Source of the DNA: CBDCNP01 sp965222425
GTDB taxonomy: Bacteria > Acidobacteriota > Vicinamibacteria > Marinacidobacterales > DATDRI01
Assembly: GCA_965222425.1 (NCBI GenBank)
Contig: CBDCTW010000022.1
Location: 496,001-560,000 of the forward strand
Direction: 5' to 3'
DNA length: 64,000 nt
The position numbers were made by a program, and so were the translations under genes. Shown piece by piece: positions 8,535 to 17,491 of this stretch. Positions within the stretch are counted from its first letter, which is position 1, and each line of letters begins with the position of its first letter. The notes below the pieces were generated by a model. The model had not been told where the DNA came from. It was given only the letters and a program-made list of their open reading frames with translations, and ran no database searches.

Positions 8535-9126
8535 CACGCCCATGGCTAGCTGTCCTTCGCCCTTCGCATCCACATCCATGACGATGAGTGTCATGTCGTA
8601 GTCGTTCCACCGGGGGCGATTCACGGCCTCCCAAAAGCTGATCGGCCGATCCAGTGCGAGGATGATCCGGCGCTTTCCCTCGCCCAAATCAATCTGCCGC
8701 GAGTAGCGAAGACGCTCACTCGGGAAGGTGGACCTGGCGGCGGCACCACGGCCGCGCGGACGGGCCCAACCCGTCTCCTCTTGCTTCTGCAAGGCTTTCA
8801 CGAGGCCTTCTGGTCCGTTCTCTACGAGCTGAGCGAACAGGGCCTCTCGCTTTTCTTCGGTGGTCCAACGGGTGATATTGCTCTGGAGCGTCATGCTCGT
8901 CCCGGGCCGAATCACCGGAGGGTTCGACGTCCCCATCGCCACCGCGAACGCCGCGAACGCCTCGAACGTCTCCTTGAACTTCTCCTCCTCCCCGGCGAAG
9001 GCAGAGTTGGGCGATGCCACTAGTAGAGCCATGGCGATAAGCACCGCGGCAGCGGTTCCAAAACCCAAATGTTTTGACATGTTTTTCTCCTTTGGTTTTA
9101 GTAGCTGAGAAATCGAAGCGCTAGTC

Positions 9127-9561
9127 TCAAGCTGAGGACCAGTGCTTCACTCCGGTTACCTCGATTCGAATGATCAGGCGACGGTCGATAGCCATGGAGC
9201 GGTACTGGGGGTACTTGCCGCGCAAGAGATCGACCGCCCTCGAGTGCTCGTTCGCGTAACGACCGCCGGGCTCGATGGCCTCCGCCAACCCTCGCACGAG
9301 AACGTAGCCCAGCTGCGACCAGTCCTCGGCGTAGTCGTCGATCACGAGCGAGATTCGCGGGTTGGCCTCGATGTTTCGGAGACGCTTGAGACGCCCCCAA
9401 GAGACGGTCTTGGGTTTTTCGTCGATGGCGGAATAAAGGCACTTGCCTTCGAAAACGTAGCAAATGGGGATGACCGACGGTTGACCGTCGGCATCGACGG
9501 TGGCGAGGCGGGCTACGCGATGGGAGTGGATAAACTTGCGCGTGCGTTCCGCGAACTTCAA
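9127..9561 (-). CDS. pyridoxamine-5'-phosphate-oxidase-fold protein, probable F420/flavin-dependent
   Basis: A 144-residue split-barrel flavin/F420-type protein. It opens FAERTRKFIHSHRVARLATV, continues DADGQPSVIPICYVFEGKCL and IDEKPKTVSWGRLKRLRNIE, then NPRISLVIDDYAEDW, the pattern of the Rv0121-like group of PPOX-class enzymes. These are small cytosolic oxidoreductases that bind FMN or F420; the actual reaction is not known. The start is a TTG at 9561 behind AGAGG; no ATG fits the family start. The next gene towards lower coordinates is the IS-split secreted protein, same strand, with a gap of 46 bp. Confidence 0.82.
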   Translation of the reverse strand: MKFAERTRKFIHSHRVARLATVDADGQPSVIPICYVFEGKCLYSAIDEKPKTVSWGRLKRLRNIEANPRISLVIDDYAEDWSQLGYVLVRGLAEAIEPGGRYANEHSRAVDLLRGKYPQYRSMAIDRRLIIRIEVTGVKHWSSA

Positions 9562-10829
9562 CGCAGCCTCTATGTGTAATGGGAAAGCGTTCGGCCAATC
9601 ATGGGGCTGCGGAAGCCCTCACCCGGCGTCTGGCCACACTGACAGGAGAGGGGCAACGGAAGAAGAGACCATCATTCTCGAGGCATTCTACGGTGCCCTT
9701 CCGGTCCCTTCAAGCGCCGCCGGGATCAAAAAACCTGGGACCGGCTAGCCCTCTTCCGCGCCAATCCGCTTCTGGGCTGCAGCCAGGTCCTCGAGAACAG
9801 AGACTCGGCCCGGCGTGCGTGCCCGTGCCTCAGCGTAAGCATGGTAGGCCTCGCTGGGTCTACCGGCGGCGAGCAACAGCTCGCCCAGTAGCTCATGGGA
9901 TGGCAGGTCGACAAAGGGCGGTCCAAACATCAGTGGAATCGACTCTTCTAGCTCCACCGCCTGACGAGCTAGCTCGATGGCCCCGTTTGTCCTACCTTCG
10001 ACTCGGGCAAGCGTCGCTCCGATCTCGAGCTCGAAGACCTGAGCTCGTTTGAGTGCCAGTGGGGCGAAAGCGTTGTCCGTCTGGGGAACCATCTGCTCGA
10101 GCTCGGACCTCGCGGCACTTAGACCCCGCAATGCCTTTTCGATGCCCTTCTTGTCGTCCCGACCGGCCGCGGCAATTGCCTGTGCCGATTCATAGGTCGC
10201 CCGCTCAGCCGCCGACATGTCTATCTCCCATTGAACCGCTTCGCCACTCCAGTCGGCGGTATCGACCAGATAACGGGATCTCAATTGGAGGAAGGAGTGA
10301 AGCGTCGAGTTGTCGGGATCGAAGACGGTCTCTTCGGCTCCCGCGTCGGCAGCATTTTTCCGACAGCGGTCGAGGATCTCCGTGGCATCATCGAGGCGAC
10401 CCTGCTGCAGGTACCCATAGAGCAGCCAGAAGTTGTAATGGCCGCAATAGTATTCGGACTGTCCGCGTGCGGCCAGCTCTTCGTTGGTCACTCGGGCAGC
10501 ATTCTCATTCGCCTTGACCACCTCGTCCCACATCCCCATGGCGACGAAAACGTGCGATGTCATGTGTTGGGCATGAGCCGCCGCAGGTGCAACCTCTGCA
10601 TAGGTGCGAGCCGCACGCAATCCGAGCGGTGCATGGATTGGATCGTCATAGGAGTGAATCAGATAGTGGAGCACACCCGGGTGCCGCGGATTGTCGGGAT
10701 AGATTTCCTCGAGTAGAGCGGCCGAACGCATATAGATCGCAAAATCACGTCCTTCGTGTGCTGTACCGAGCAGCGACAGAGCATGAAACGCCGTCACCCC
10801 TACATCTTCAGGATACTTGTCATGAAGCT

Positions 10830-10832
10830 CAG
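10830..10832. repeat. 3-bp target duplication of the IS3-family element, left copy
   Basis: CAG directly before the left inverted repeat; matched by CAG at 12149-12151. Three bases is the usual IS3 duplication. Confidence 0.75.
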
Positions 10833-10862
10833 TGAACCGCCCCGGGTTTTCCGGAGACTGTT

Positions 10863-11780
10863 TTAGTTGAGTCTCGCCATCTCTAGCGAGCCTTCCTGCG
10901 ACCGATAGTAGTTCATCTCGTACTCGACGGGGGAGACATTTCCGATCGGCTCCAAGAGTCGTTGCGTGTTGTACCAATGCACCCACTCGAGGGTGGCGAA
11001 CTCGACGTCCTCAGGACCACGCCAGGGCCCACGTCGACGGATCACCTCGGTCTTGTAGAGGCCGATGATGGATTCAGCCAAAGCGTTATCGTAAGAGTCG
11101 CCTCGGCTGCCGACGGACGGCTCAATACCCGCCTCGGCGAGCCGCTCGGTGTAACGGATCGAGACGTACTACACGCCGCGATCGCTGTGATGCACCAATG
11201 GGTGTTCTGGGTTTAGTCGGCGCTCGTGCAGCGCCTGCTCCAACGCATCGAGAGCGATGCCGGCAGTCAACGATGTCGTCGCTCGCCAACCGACGATGAG
11301 TCGAGCGAAGACGTCGATGACGAAGGCGACATACACGAAGCCGCGCCACGTGGCGATGTAGGTCAGGTCCGAGACCCAGAGCTCGTTCGGGCGTGTGGCG
11401 TTGAAGTCGCGCTCCACGAGGTCCATCGGGCGAGCGCCGCTCGAATCCGGCTTCGTCGTCTTGAATCGACGTCCACGGACCGCCCCCTGGAGACCCATTT
11501 CACGCATCAGACGGGCCACCGTGCATCGAGCCACGTCGCGGCCCTCACGGCACAGCTGACGCCAGACCTTGCGCACGCCATACACGTCAAAGTTCTCTTG
11601 CCGTACACGACGAATCTCGCCGCGGAGTTGGACGTCGCGCTTCGCTCTCGCTGGCAGGCGGCTTGGGTCCTTCTCTCGCGCTTTCTGCTCGTAATAGGTC
11701 GACGGGGCGATCGGAAGCATCCGGCAGATCGGCTCGACCCCGTAATTTTCACGGTTCGCGTCCACGAACAACACATTCAC
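10863..11780 (-). pseudogene. IS3-family transposase orfB, amber mutation in catalytic core
   Basis: The integrase-core half of an IS3 transposase. N-terminal ENYGVEPICRMLPIAPSTYY, then the DDE core: first Asp in NELWVSDLTYIATWRGFVYV, second Asp in LVHHSDRGV. The frame stops there with TAG at 11169-11171, where the family has Gln (SDRGVQYVS), a single C-to-T change. The same frame continues YVSIRYTERLAEAGIEPSVG, then GDSYDNALAESIIGLYKTEV, with the catalytic Glu, and runs to 10863. orfB begins with a GTG overlapping the orfA stop (GTGA); in active relatives OrfAB is produced by -1 frameshifting, and the TTTTTC run in orfA is a possible slippery site. Confidence 0.9.
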
Positions 11781-12097
11781 CTCGGTCGGCGGTCGAGCTC
11801 CGCCTGGGCGAAAAACGCCGACGCCTTGCGAAGGATCTCGTTCGCCCGCTTTAGCTCACGGTTCTCTCGCTCAAGCTCCTTCAGCCGCTGACGCTCGTCC
11901 GTCGTCAGTCCCGCTCGTTTCCCAGCATCACACTCTGCTCGCCGCACCCACGTGCGTAGCGTTTCCCGCGTACAGTCAATCTTCGACGCAATCGATGAGA
12001 TCGCTGACCACTGAGATTCGTGCTGAGCCTGCTGGTCGAAAACCATCCGCACTGCGCGCTCTTTTACCTCCGGTGAATACCTGCTTCGTCTTGTCAT
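11777..12097 (-). CDS. IS3-family transposase orfA
   Basis: A 106-residue DNA-binding subunit. N-terminal helix-turn-helix (RYSPEVKERAVRMVFDQQ ... SSIASKIDCTRETLRTWVRR) and a C-terminal leucine-zipper-like helix (RLKELERENRELKRANEILR, then KASAFFAQAELDRRP), the standard end of orfA in this IS3 subgroup. It is intact. It starts at ATG 12097, close inside the right inverted repeat, and its stop overlaps the start of orfB. Confidence 0.93.
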   Translation of the reverse strand: MTRRSRYSPEVKERAVRMVFDQQAQHESQWSAISSIASKIDCTRETLRTWVRRAECDAGKRAGLTTDERQRLKELERENRELKRANEILRKASAFFAQAELDRRPR

Positions 12098-12148
12098 GAC
12101 TCCATCCTCTCAAGAGTTGGAGTCTCCGGGAAACCCGGGGGCGGTTCA

Positions 12149-12151
12149 CAG
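12149..12151. repeat. 3-bp target duplication of the IS3-family element, right copy
   Basis: CAG directly after the right inverted repeat, matching 10830-10832. Confidence 0.75.
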
Positions 12152-12761
12152 CCATTGCCTTGGCGTAGGCCTGGTCGCGCTCGCGCCAGGACCCGTAGCC
12201 AGTCTTTCTCCAGTTCGGTCGGCGCCTTGCTAAGACGCTCATCTGCCGTTGCTCCTAGTCGGCCGAGGACTGCAAGCGCTGCTTCTCGGTTCTGCCTCAT
12301 CCAGATTGGATAGTTGTGGGCCATCGCCTCGCCCCAATAGGCCATCGCACAATCAGGGGCGATGCTTTGTGCCTCCTGGAACGCTTCGATCGCCGAACGG
12401 TACTCGAAGTTATGGAGCGAAGCCATCCCTCGCTGCAAGCTCTCTTGCGCCTCGTCCGGACCCGAGTTAGGGAAGCTCACATCGCCGACCTCCGACATCT
12501 GGTGCGCGGGTTTCGAGCACGCGGCTGCAACCAACAAACAGGCAACAAACCAATACTGACCAGCGAGTCTTCTGTTCTCCATTCAGTTCTCCCAGACGGT
12601 TGTAGGATCCTCAAAGCACGGGCACGAGCTTGGCGTCGACGATGCGACGGTCTCGTGTCAAAAGGGTCGCCCCGAGGACGAGGCCTCCGCCGCCCGGTAG
12701 GACCGCGAGCCGGTTGAGCGCGCGGGCGAACCGAACTATCCTTTCGATCGGAAAAAGCGCC

Positions 12762-13616
12762 ATGGGCCAGCCAACCGTCACCGTCATCATCCCCACCTAC
12801 AACCGGATGGGCCTGCTTTCCCGGGCGTTGACGTCGGTGGCCCGCCAAACTCGGCCTCCTGACGAGGTCGTCTTGGTCGATGACGGCTCGACCGACGATA
12901 CCGAGGGGCTAATCCGCCGACAGTTTCCCCACGTGCGATATCTCCAGCAGGAAAATCGAGGCGTCGCGGCGGCCCGGAACCGGGGAATCCGAGAGGCAAA
13001 GGGAGAGTGGCTGGCTTTCTTGGACTCCGATGACGAGTGGCTCCCACATAAGCTGGAGCGTCAGCTCGATGCGGTTCGCGAGGAGCCCGAATTCTCGCTC
13101 TGCCACACGAACGAGATCTGGATACGTCGCGGTAAGCGAGTGAACCCGCTGAAAAAGCACGCGAAGTCTGGCGGGTACATCTTCAAGAAGTGTCTGCCGC
13201 TCTGCGTCATCTCTCCCTCGTCGGTCCTTATCCATCGCAGCCTGTTCGAGCAGGTCGGTCTCTTCGATGAATCCTTGCCCGCCTGCGAGGACTATGACCT
13301 CTGGCTTCGAGTCACTGCGATACGGCCGGTCCTCTATCTGGAGGAGCTCCTCATCATCAAATACGGCGGGCACGCCGATCAGCTCTCCCGTCGTCATTGG
13401 GGAATGGATCGATTTCGAATCCGCGCCCTGGAGAACGTCATCGATTCCGAGACGCTGTCCGCCGAGGATCGACGGGCTGCGGCAAGGATGCTGGTCGAGA
13501 AAATCGACATCTATCTAGCGGGCGCACGGAAGCGCGGCAAAGAGAATGACACCGAAGGCTACGCAAGCAAACGAGACCATTATGCGAGCCTCCTGGAGGT
13601 GAGTGTGGCCTCATGA
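12762..13616 (+). CDS. family 2 glycosyltransferase
   Basis: A GT-A fold glycosyltransferase of family 2. The start MGQPTVTVIIPTYNRMGLLS is the typical first strand; the open frame extends 44 residues upstream but that part is Arg/Pro-rich and unlike the family, so I choose ATG 12762. The nucleotide-sugar site is VVLVDDGSTDDTEG, the metal site LAFLDSDDEW, and later SPSSVLIHRSLFEQVGLFDE and ACEDYDLWLRV fit the acceptor half. It transfers a sugar from a nucleotide donor to an unknown acceptor. It overlaps the next gene by ATGA (13613-13616), placing it first in the run leading to the photoproduct-lyase-like gene. Confidence 0.9.
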   Translation: MGQPTVTVIIPTYNRMGLLSRALTSVARQTRPPDEVVLVDDGSTDDTEGLIRRQFPHVRYLQQENRGVAAARNRGIREAKGEWLAFLDSDDEWLPHKLERQLDAVREEPEFSLCHTNEIWIRRGKRVNPLKKHAKSGGYIFKKCLPLCVISPSSVLIHRSLFEQVGLFDESLPACEDYDLWLRVTAIRPVLYLEELLIIKYGGHADQLSRRHWGMDRFRIRALENVIDSETLSAEDRRAAARMLVEKIDIYLAGARKRGKENDTEGYASKRDHYASLLEVSVAS

Positions 13617-14428
13617 TTCGGCTCGTGATCGCTCTACCATCAGAGGCGAAACCACTCCTTTCTCACTACAAGCTCAAACCGATCAAAGACTCGCGCGGCT
13701 TCAAGATTTATCAAAAAGACGGTATGGCGCTCGTCGTCTCGGGCGTCGGCAAGTCCGCGGCGGCGGCGGCCACCGCTTACCTCCAGGCCATGACTGCCAA
13801 TGAGCCCGATCGGGCGTGGATCAATATCGGCATGGGCGGACACCGAGAGCTTGTGTTGGGTGAAGGCATCCTGGCTGACCGAATCATGGATCTAGCAAGC
13901 GGTCAGACTTGGTACCCCCCTCCGGTCCTGGATGTGTCGTTGTCTCGGGCCGCAGTGCTGACGGTGGACAGAGTGGAAGAAGACTTCGAGGGTCAGTGGG
14001 TTTTCGAGATGGAAGCGGCGGGTTTCTGTGAGTCGGCATATCGCTTCGCCACTGCCGAGCTGGTGCAGTGCTTCAAGATCATTTCCGACAACCGCAGCGT
14101 CCCGCCTCGCTGGATGTCGACGCGACAGGTCGACGAGCTCCTCGAGGCCCGACTCGAAGACATCGATGCCTTAGTGGAAGCCACCGCCTCCCTGGCACGA
14201 GAGCTGTCGCCCTTGAGGGCCGACCCGCCGGGATTAGATGCACTCCTAGAACGGTGGCATTTCACGGTGTCCGAGCGGCGTCGACTCCAAAGGCTTCTAC
14301 GGCGCTGGCACGTTCTCGCTCCCGAAACCCACATCTTCGACGAAAAGCTCAAACAGCGAAGGACGAGCAAGGAGGTCCTTGGCCTCATCCAAGCTCGAAT
14401 CGAAGCATTTCCGGTGAGCCTCACCTAG
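13613..14428 (+). CDS. nucleoside-phosphorylase/nucleosidase-like protein
   Basis: The N-terminal 190 residues have the purine-nucleoside-phosphorylase/MTA-SAH-nucleosidase fold: MIRLVIALPSEAKPLLSHYK, ALVVSGVGKSAAAAATAYL, WINIGMGGHRELVLGEG, and the nucleoside-binding motif VFEMEAAGFCESAYRF followed by CFKIISDNRSVPP. The C-terminal 80 residues (ALLERWHFTVSERRRLQRLL) form an added helical region not usual in the enzymes of known function. Substrate unknown. It is translationally coupled to the glycosyltransferase before it and lies 7 bp from the radical SAM gene after it, so a role with a nucleoside or base product of that enzyme is possible but unproven. Confidence 0.78.
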   Translation: MIRLVIALPSEAKPLLSHYKLKPIKDSRGFKIYQKDGMALVVSGVGKSAAAAATAYLQAMTANEPDRAWINIGMGGHRELVLGEGILADRIMDLASGQTWYPPPVLDVSLSRAAVLTVDRVEEDFEGQWVFEMEAAGFCESAYRFATAELVQCFKIISDNRSVPPRWMSTRQVDELLEARLEDIDALVEATASLARELSPLRADPPGLDALLERWHFTVSERRRLQRLLRRWHVLAPETHIFDEKLKQRRTSKEVLGLIQARIEAFPVSLT

Positions 14429-14435
14429 AGGCATC

Positions 14436-15446
14436 GTGATCCAAACGCTCTACATCGAGGAAGAAGTCTCGGAGCATCCGCGCACCAAAGAGATCTGCGC
14501 CCGATTTCCGGGTGCGGCTCGCATTCCCATCGCTCGCTACGGCGAGGTCTTCAACCGCAAGGGCCAAAACTTCCGCCTTCAGAAGAAGCGGCCTGCCCTA
14601 ATCCTGGCAAAGAAGTACGGCCATTTCGCTCTGCCCGCACCGGACGGCTACGGCGTGGGGGGCCGACGGAATTTTTACTTCTCGCACATGTTGAACTGCC
14701 TCTACGACTGCCGCTATTGCTTCCTTCAAGGCATGTACCGCTCGGCACACTACGTACTGTTCGTAAACTACGAGGATTTCGAAGAGGCGATGGCCGCCAA
14801 GCTGCAGGAAGCGCCAAGCACGGACGCGTACTTCTTCTCCGGATACGATTGCGACAGCTTGGCGCTGGAGTCGATCACCCGCTTCTTCGAAAACTTCTAT
14901 TCCTTTTTTGCGGAGAACGACCGAGCGTGGCTCGAGCTTCGCACGAAGAGCGCCCAAATGAAACCGCTTCTCGCCACGAAACCCTTGCCTAATGTCATTG
15001 TGGCCTTCAGCTTCACGCCGGAACCGACTGGCCGCGTCCTGGAACACGGTGTGCCGCCCCTCGCACAACGTCTGGACGCCATCAAGGCTCTCGAAAACAA
15101 GGGCTGGAACGTCGGCCTACGCTTCGATCCAATGATCTACACCGAGGATTATCACGACCAGTACCGGCGTCTCTTTGCCGATGTGTTCGGTCGGGTGCAA
15201 GCCGATCTCCTCCACTCGGTAAGCCTCGGGCCCTTTCGTTTGCCGCGACCTTACTTCGAGGTAATGTCGCGACTCTACCCGGACGAGCGCTTGTTTGCCG
15301 GGCCACTGGTGGCAAGGGGCCGGATGGTATCGTACCGGCAGGACAAAGAAGAGGAGATGATGAGCTTCTGCACACGAGAGCTCATGCCTTACATCTCCGA
15401 AAAAATCTTCTTCCCTACGGAGATTAAGGAGACCGCTACCGGGTGA
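14436..15446 (+). CDS. spore-photoproduct-lyase-like radical SAM protein
   Basis: A 336-residue member of the SplB family of radical SAM enzymes, whose known member in Bacillus reverses the thymine dimer of UV-damaged spores. The iron-sulfur motif is intact: Cys88, Cys92 and Cys95 in CLYDCRYCFLQG (CX3CX2C). It is followed by the barrel with YFFSGYDCDSLALESIT, WLELRTKSAQMKPLL, VIVAFSFTPEPTGRVLEHG and LRFDPMIYTEDY, all typical of the family. The start is a GTG at 14436 behind AGAGG. It overlaps the SDR gene by GTGA. No sporulation genes are visible and this does not look like a spore-former, so the substrate here is open: another DNA lesion or a different molecule. Confidence 0.85.
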   Translation: MIQTLYIEEEVSEHPRTKEICARFPGAARIPIARYGEVFNRKGQNFRLQKKRPALILAKKYGHFALPAPDGYGVGGRRNFYFSHMLNCLYDCRYCFLQGMYRSAHYVLFVNYEDFEEAMAAKLQEAPSTDAYFFSGYDCDSLALESITRFFENFYSFFAENDRAWLELRTKSAQMKPLLATKPLPNVIVAFSFTPEPTGRVLEHGVPPLAQRLDAIKALENKGWNVGLRFDPMIYTEDYHDQYRRLFADVFGRVQADLLHSVSLGPFRLPRPYFEVMSRLYPDERLFAGPLVARGRMVSYRQDKEEEMMSFCTRELMPYISEKIFFPTEIKETATG

Positions 15447-16165
15447 ATCAAGGGCCGAGGAAGATTTTGGTGACCGGCGCAAGCGCCGGTATCGGCGCCG
15501 CGATATGCCGCCGCCTCTTGGCCAATGGTCATCGGGTCGTCGGGGTAGCGCGAGATTTCGGCAAGTTCGGACCTGCGGACGAACGTTTCCACGCCGTGAC
15601 GATCGACCTGTCCGAGCTAGAGCCTCTCCCCGGGCGGCTCAAAGACCTAGCGGGCAAGCACGACGACGTGGACGGCGTCGTCTGCAACGCGGGGCGTGGA
15701 CAGTTCGGCTCCTTGGAAGAATTCTCCTACGCACAAATCCGATCGCTGATCGACCTCAACTTCACGAGCCAGGCTTACGTCGTTCGCGCGTTCCTCCCCA
15801 AGATGAAGGAACGCGTAGGGGGAGATGTCCTCTTCATCGGGTCGGAGGTCGCGCTCAGCGGAGGACGAAGGGGAGCCATTTACTCGGCAAGCAAATGGGC
15901 TCTCCGGGGTTTTGCGCAAACGCTACGTGACGAGTGTGCCCGGAAAGGCGTGCGCGTCGCGGTCATCAACCCAGGAATGGTGAGAACGACGTTTTTCGAA
16001 GACCTCCATTTTGCTCCGGGAGACGAAGAGGCGAATGCCCTGCTGCCCGAGGAGATTGCCGAGGTCGTGGCGTTCGTGCTCTCTTCGCGACGAGGCGCCG
16101 TCTTCGATGAAATCAATCTCTCACCTCTCAAGAAAGTCCTGAAGTTCAAGGACGGAAAGGAGTAG
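15443..16165 (+). CDS. short-chain dehydrogenase/reductase
   Basis: A 240-residue classical SDR. NAD(P)-binding motif TGASAGIGAAICRRL at the N-terminus, VCNAGRG in the middle, catalytic Ser in LFIGSEVALSGG and the Tyr-x-x-x-Lys pair in IYSASKWALRGFAQTL, then INPGMVRTTFF. It reduces or oxidises an alcohol/carbonyl; substrate unknown. The GTG start overlaps the stop of the radical SAM gene (GTGA), so the two are coupled. Similar pairs of an SplB-like protein with an SDR are, as far as I recall, found in other Gram-negative genomes. Confidence 0.9.
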   Translation: MNQGPRKILVTGASAGIGAAICRRLLANGHRVVGVARDFGKFGPADERFHAVTIDLSELEPLPGRLKDLAGKHDDVDGVVCNAGRGQFGSLEEFSYAQIRSLIDLNFTSQAYVVRAFLPKMKERVGGDVLFIGSEVALSGGRRGAIYSASKWALRGFAQTLRDECARKGVRVAVINPGMVRTTFFEDLHFAPGDEEANALLPEEIAEVVAFVLSSRRGAVFDEINLSPLKKVLKFKDGKE

Positions 16166-16174
16166 ATTCTCGCT

Positions 16175-16783
16175 ATGCGATATCAATTCTTGATCGACAC
16201 TTATAGAACAGAGATCGAAAAGGTTCTGAGCGTCTGGGCGATGTTCGACGACGAAAACCTGGACAAACGACCTCATCCTTCCGACAAACGCGGTCGCAAC
16301 TTTCTAGAGCACATGGTTCACCAAAGCATGAGCGAGAACCTTTGGTTCAAGACCATGCTCGGGATCTCGGTCACCGAAAACCCCGTCCCCGACGAGGAGA
16401 CGCGCCTTGCCCTCATGAAACACTATGCCGAAAACGCGGCCAAGAGGTTGGCGGCACTCGAGGACAAGGACGAGGCCTAGTGGGAAGAGATGGCGGATTG
16501 CTTCGAAGTAAAGCGATCCCGGGCGTGGGTGATGACCAGGCGCATCGCCCATACCTCTCATCATCGCGGTCAGCAGGCGAATCTACTGCGCATGGTCAAT
16601 CATGACCTCCATAGCACTGACGGCCCGAGCGCCGATACCGGCGGACTGATGGCGCACAAGGCTCCCGTGATCTACGCATATCCCGACATCGTTACGCTCC
16701 TCGAGGAAGAGTCCGCCAGCCGCAAAAAAGCCACACTTCCCGGGCCGGGAGACAAGCCACCCACGGAGCGGCCCGCGAGCTGA
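16175..16783 (+). pseudogene. DinB-family protein, amber codon at a Trp position
   Basis: A DinB four-helix protein (a fold shared with bacillithiol/mycothiol-dependent transferases). The first part, MRYQFLIDTYRTEIEKVLSV to LAALEDKDEA, stops at TAG 16478-16480. The same frame continues at once WEEMADCFEVKRSRAWVM, then TRRIAHTSHHRGQQANLLRM, with the two metal-ligand His residues of the family, and runs to 16783. The stop stands where relatives have Trp (W-W-E-E), so one or two changes from TGG. Without readthrough the product lacks the metal site. It follows the SDR gene by 9 bp, last in that run. Confidence 0.87.
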
Positions 16784-16788
16784 GGCGC

Positions 16789-17025
16789 GTGTCGGATCGA
16801 GCCGGGGCGCCAAAATACTCCGGTGCCAACACTCAAAATCGCCAGGCGCCCATGCCGGACGGGCAGCAGGCCATCGTCCTCGCACTGTTGACGCTGCTGT
16901 TCCACGTCCTCACCGCCAAGGGTTACGGATACTTTCGCGATGAGCTCTACTACATCGCGTGCTCCGAGCATCTGGCTTTCGGCTACGTGGATCACCCCCC
17001 GCTCATCGCCTTGGTAACTTGGCTC
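16789..17025 (+). pseudogene. family 39 glycosyltransferase (ArnT/PMT-like), N-terminal stub
   Basis: Only the first 80 or so residues of a membrane glycosyltransferase remain: a first helix (AIVLALLTLLFHVLTA) and the diagnostic loop GYGYFRDELYYIACSEHLAF, followed by GYVDHPPLIALVTWL with the conserved Asp-His-Pro-Pro. At about 17025 family similarity ends abruptly and the frame runs into unrelated sequence to a stop at 17088. A normal member has around 500 residues and ten or more helices, so over 80% is deleted. Confidence 0.8.
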
Positions 17026-17491
17026 AGACCCTCGTCCGAGGTTTCCTCCAACTCGAAGTCGTTCTCCTGCGGCGAGCCGATGCGATAGGGTGAGCGTTCC
17101 GCCACCGGGTAGTTGTCTCTCGATGCATCGGTGCAGACGAGAGGTTCTGCTATTTCACGATATCTCTCCACAAGGGCGGAAACGAGACGGGGATCGACGA
17201 GTGTATCCGCGCGTTGCTCGAGATAGGGCTCGCGGCGAGCTGCGAGGCGTTCCCATTCAAATAGAGTACCAGCCCAACTTCTGGTTCAAGGTTTTACTCC
17301 ATCTACATTCGGACGTTCCGGCTCTAGGCGCCGTCGCCAGCGAGCCCTGAGCCCCGTTCCATACCGTTGGCGGGACAACAATCCACTCGGCTTCAGTCCG
17401 GACACCGGCCAGGCTCGGGAAGCGGCCGTTTTAGAACGTCGAGACAATGGCGCCATTGTTCCGCTTGCCAGCTGATGCCGCTTATTGCCGG
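17026..17491. other. no intact gene; unassigned remnant sequence
   Basis: The sequence after the glycosyltransferase stub keeps coding-like composition but no frame gives a family I recognise. On the minus strand a stretch around 17250-17030 reads EWERLAARREPYLEQRADTL and onward without a start, and may be the tail of another deleted gene. I see no promoter or terminator of note. Confidence 0.3.

Larger units (their letters stand above)
7002..9080 (-). pseudogene. secreted protein of unknown function, split by IS256-family element
   Basis: The gene starts at 9080 with a clear signal peptide (MSKHLGFGTAAAVLIAMALL, then VASPNSAFA) and runs to 8526, where the IS element at 7092-8525 interrupts it after Arg-Leu-Glu. 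The last 27 codons lie on the other side, 7082-7002. Removing the element and one copy of the 9-bp duplication joins GQLAMGVRLE to LNLETKQLIIENFGSEPVRL in frame and ends at RIRKR, giving an intact 211-residue protein. As it stands the reading frame enters the IS and stops at 8496 after nine foreign residues. The family is, as far as I recall, a secreted protein common in Acidobacteriota, with RWTTEEKREALFAQL and GERIVLATDRP-like segments (here GKRRIILALDRPISFWEA). Function unknown. Confidence 0.88.
10833..12148 (-). mobile_element. IS3-family insertion sequence, 1316 bp
   Basis: The left end reads TGAACCGCCCCGGGTTTTCC GGAGACT and the right end, read inwards, TGAACCGCCCCCGGGTTTCC CGGAGACT, nearly identical inverted repeats of about 27 bp with the TG terminus of IS3 elements. 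A CAG duplication flanks it. It carries the usual two overlapping frames, orfA (12097-11777) and orfB (11780-10863), on the minus strand. It interrupts the TPR lipoprotein gene. Because orfB has an amber codon in its catalytic core, the copy is probably inactive. Confidence 0.92.
9745..12582 (-). pseudogene. TPR-repeat lipoprotein, split by IS3-family element and independently frameshifted
   Basis: The N-terminal part (12582 downwards) has a lipoprotein signal (MENRRLAGQYWFVACLLVAA then AC-SKP) and TPR-like helices (FEYRSAIEAFQEAQSIAPDC, AMAYWGEAMAHNYPIW). The C-terminal part (10829-9745) continues ELHDKYPEDVGVTAFHALSL and several more repeats. Between them sits the IS3 element. Joining the flanks at the 3-bp duplication gives RERDQAYAKAMA-ELHDKYPEDV in one frame, so the insertion itself can be undone cleanly. 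However, the signal-peptide half reads into a different frame before the IS (LEKDWLRVLARAR), so a second lesion, probably a small deletion, lies near 12180-12205. The gene was therefore hit twice. Function unknown; related acidobacterial proteins are described only as TPR proteins. Confidence 0.85.
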
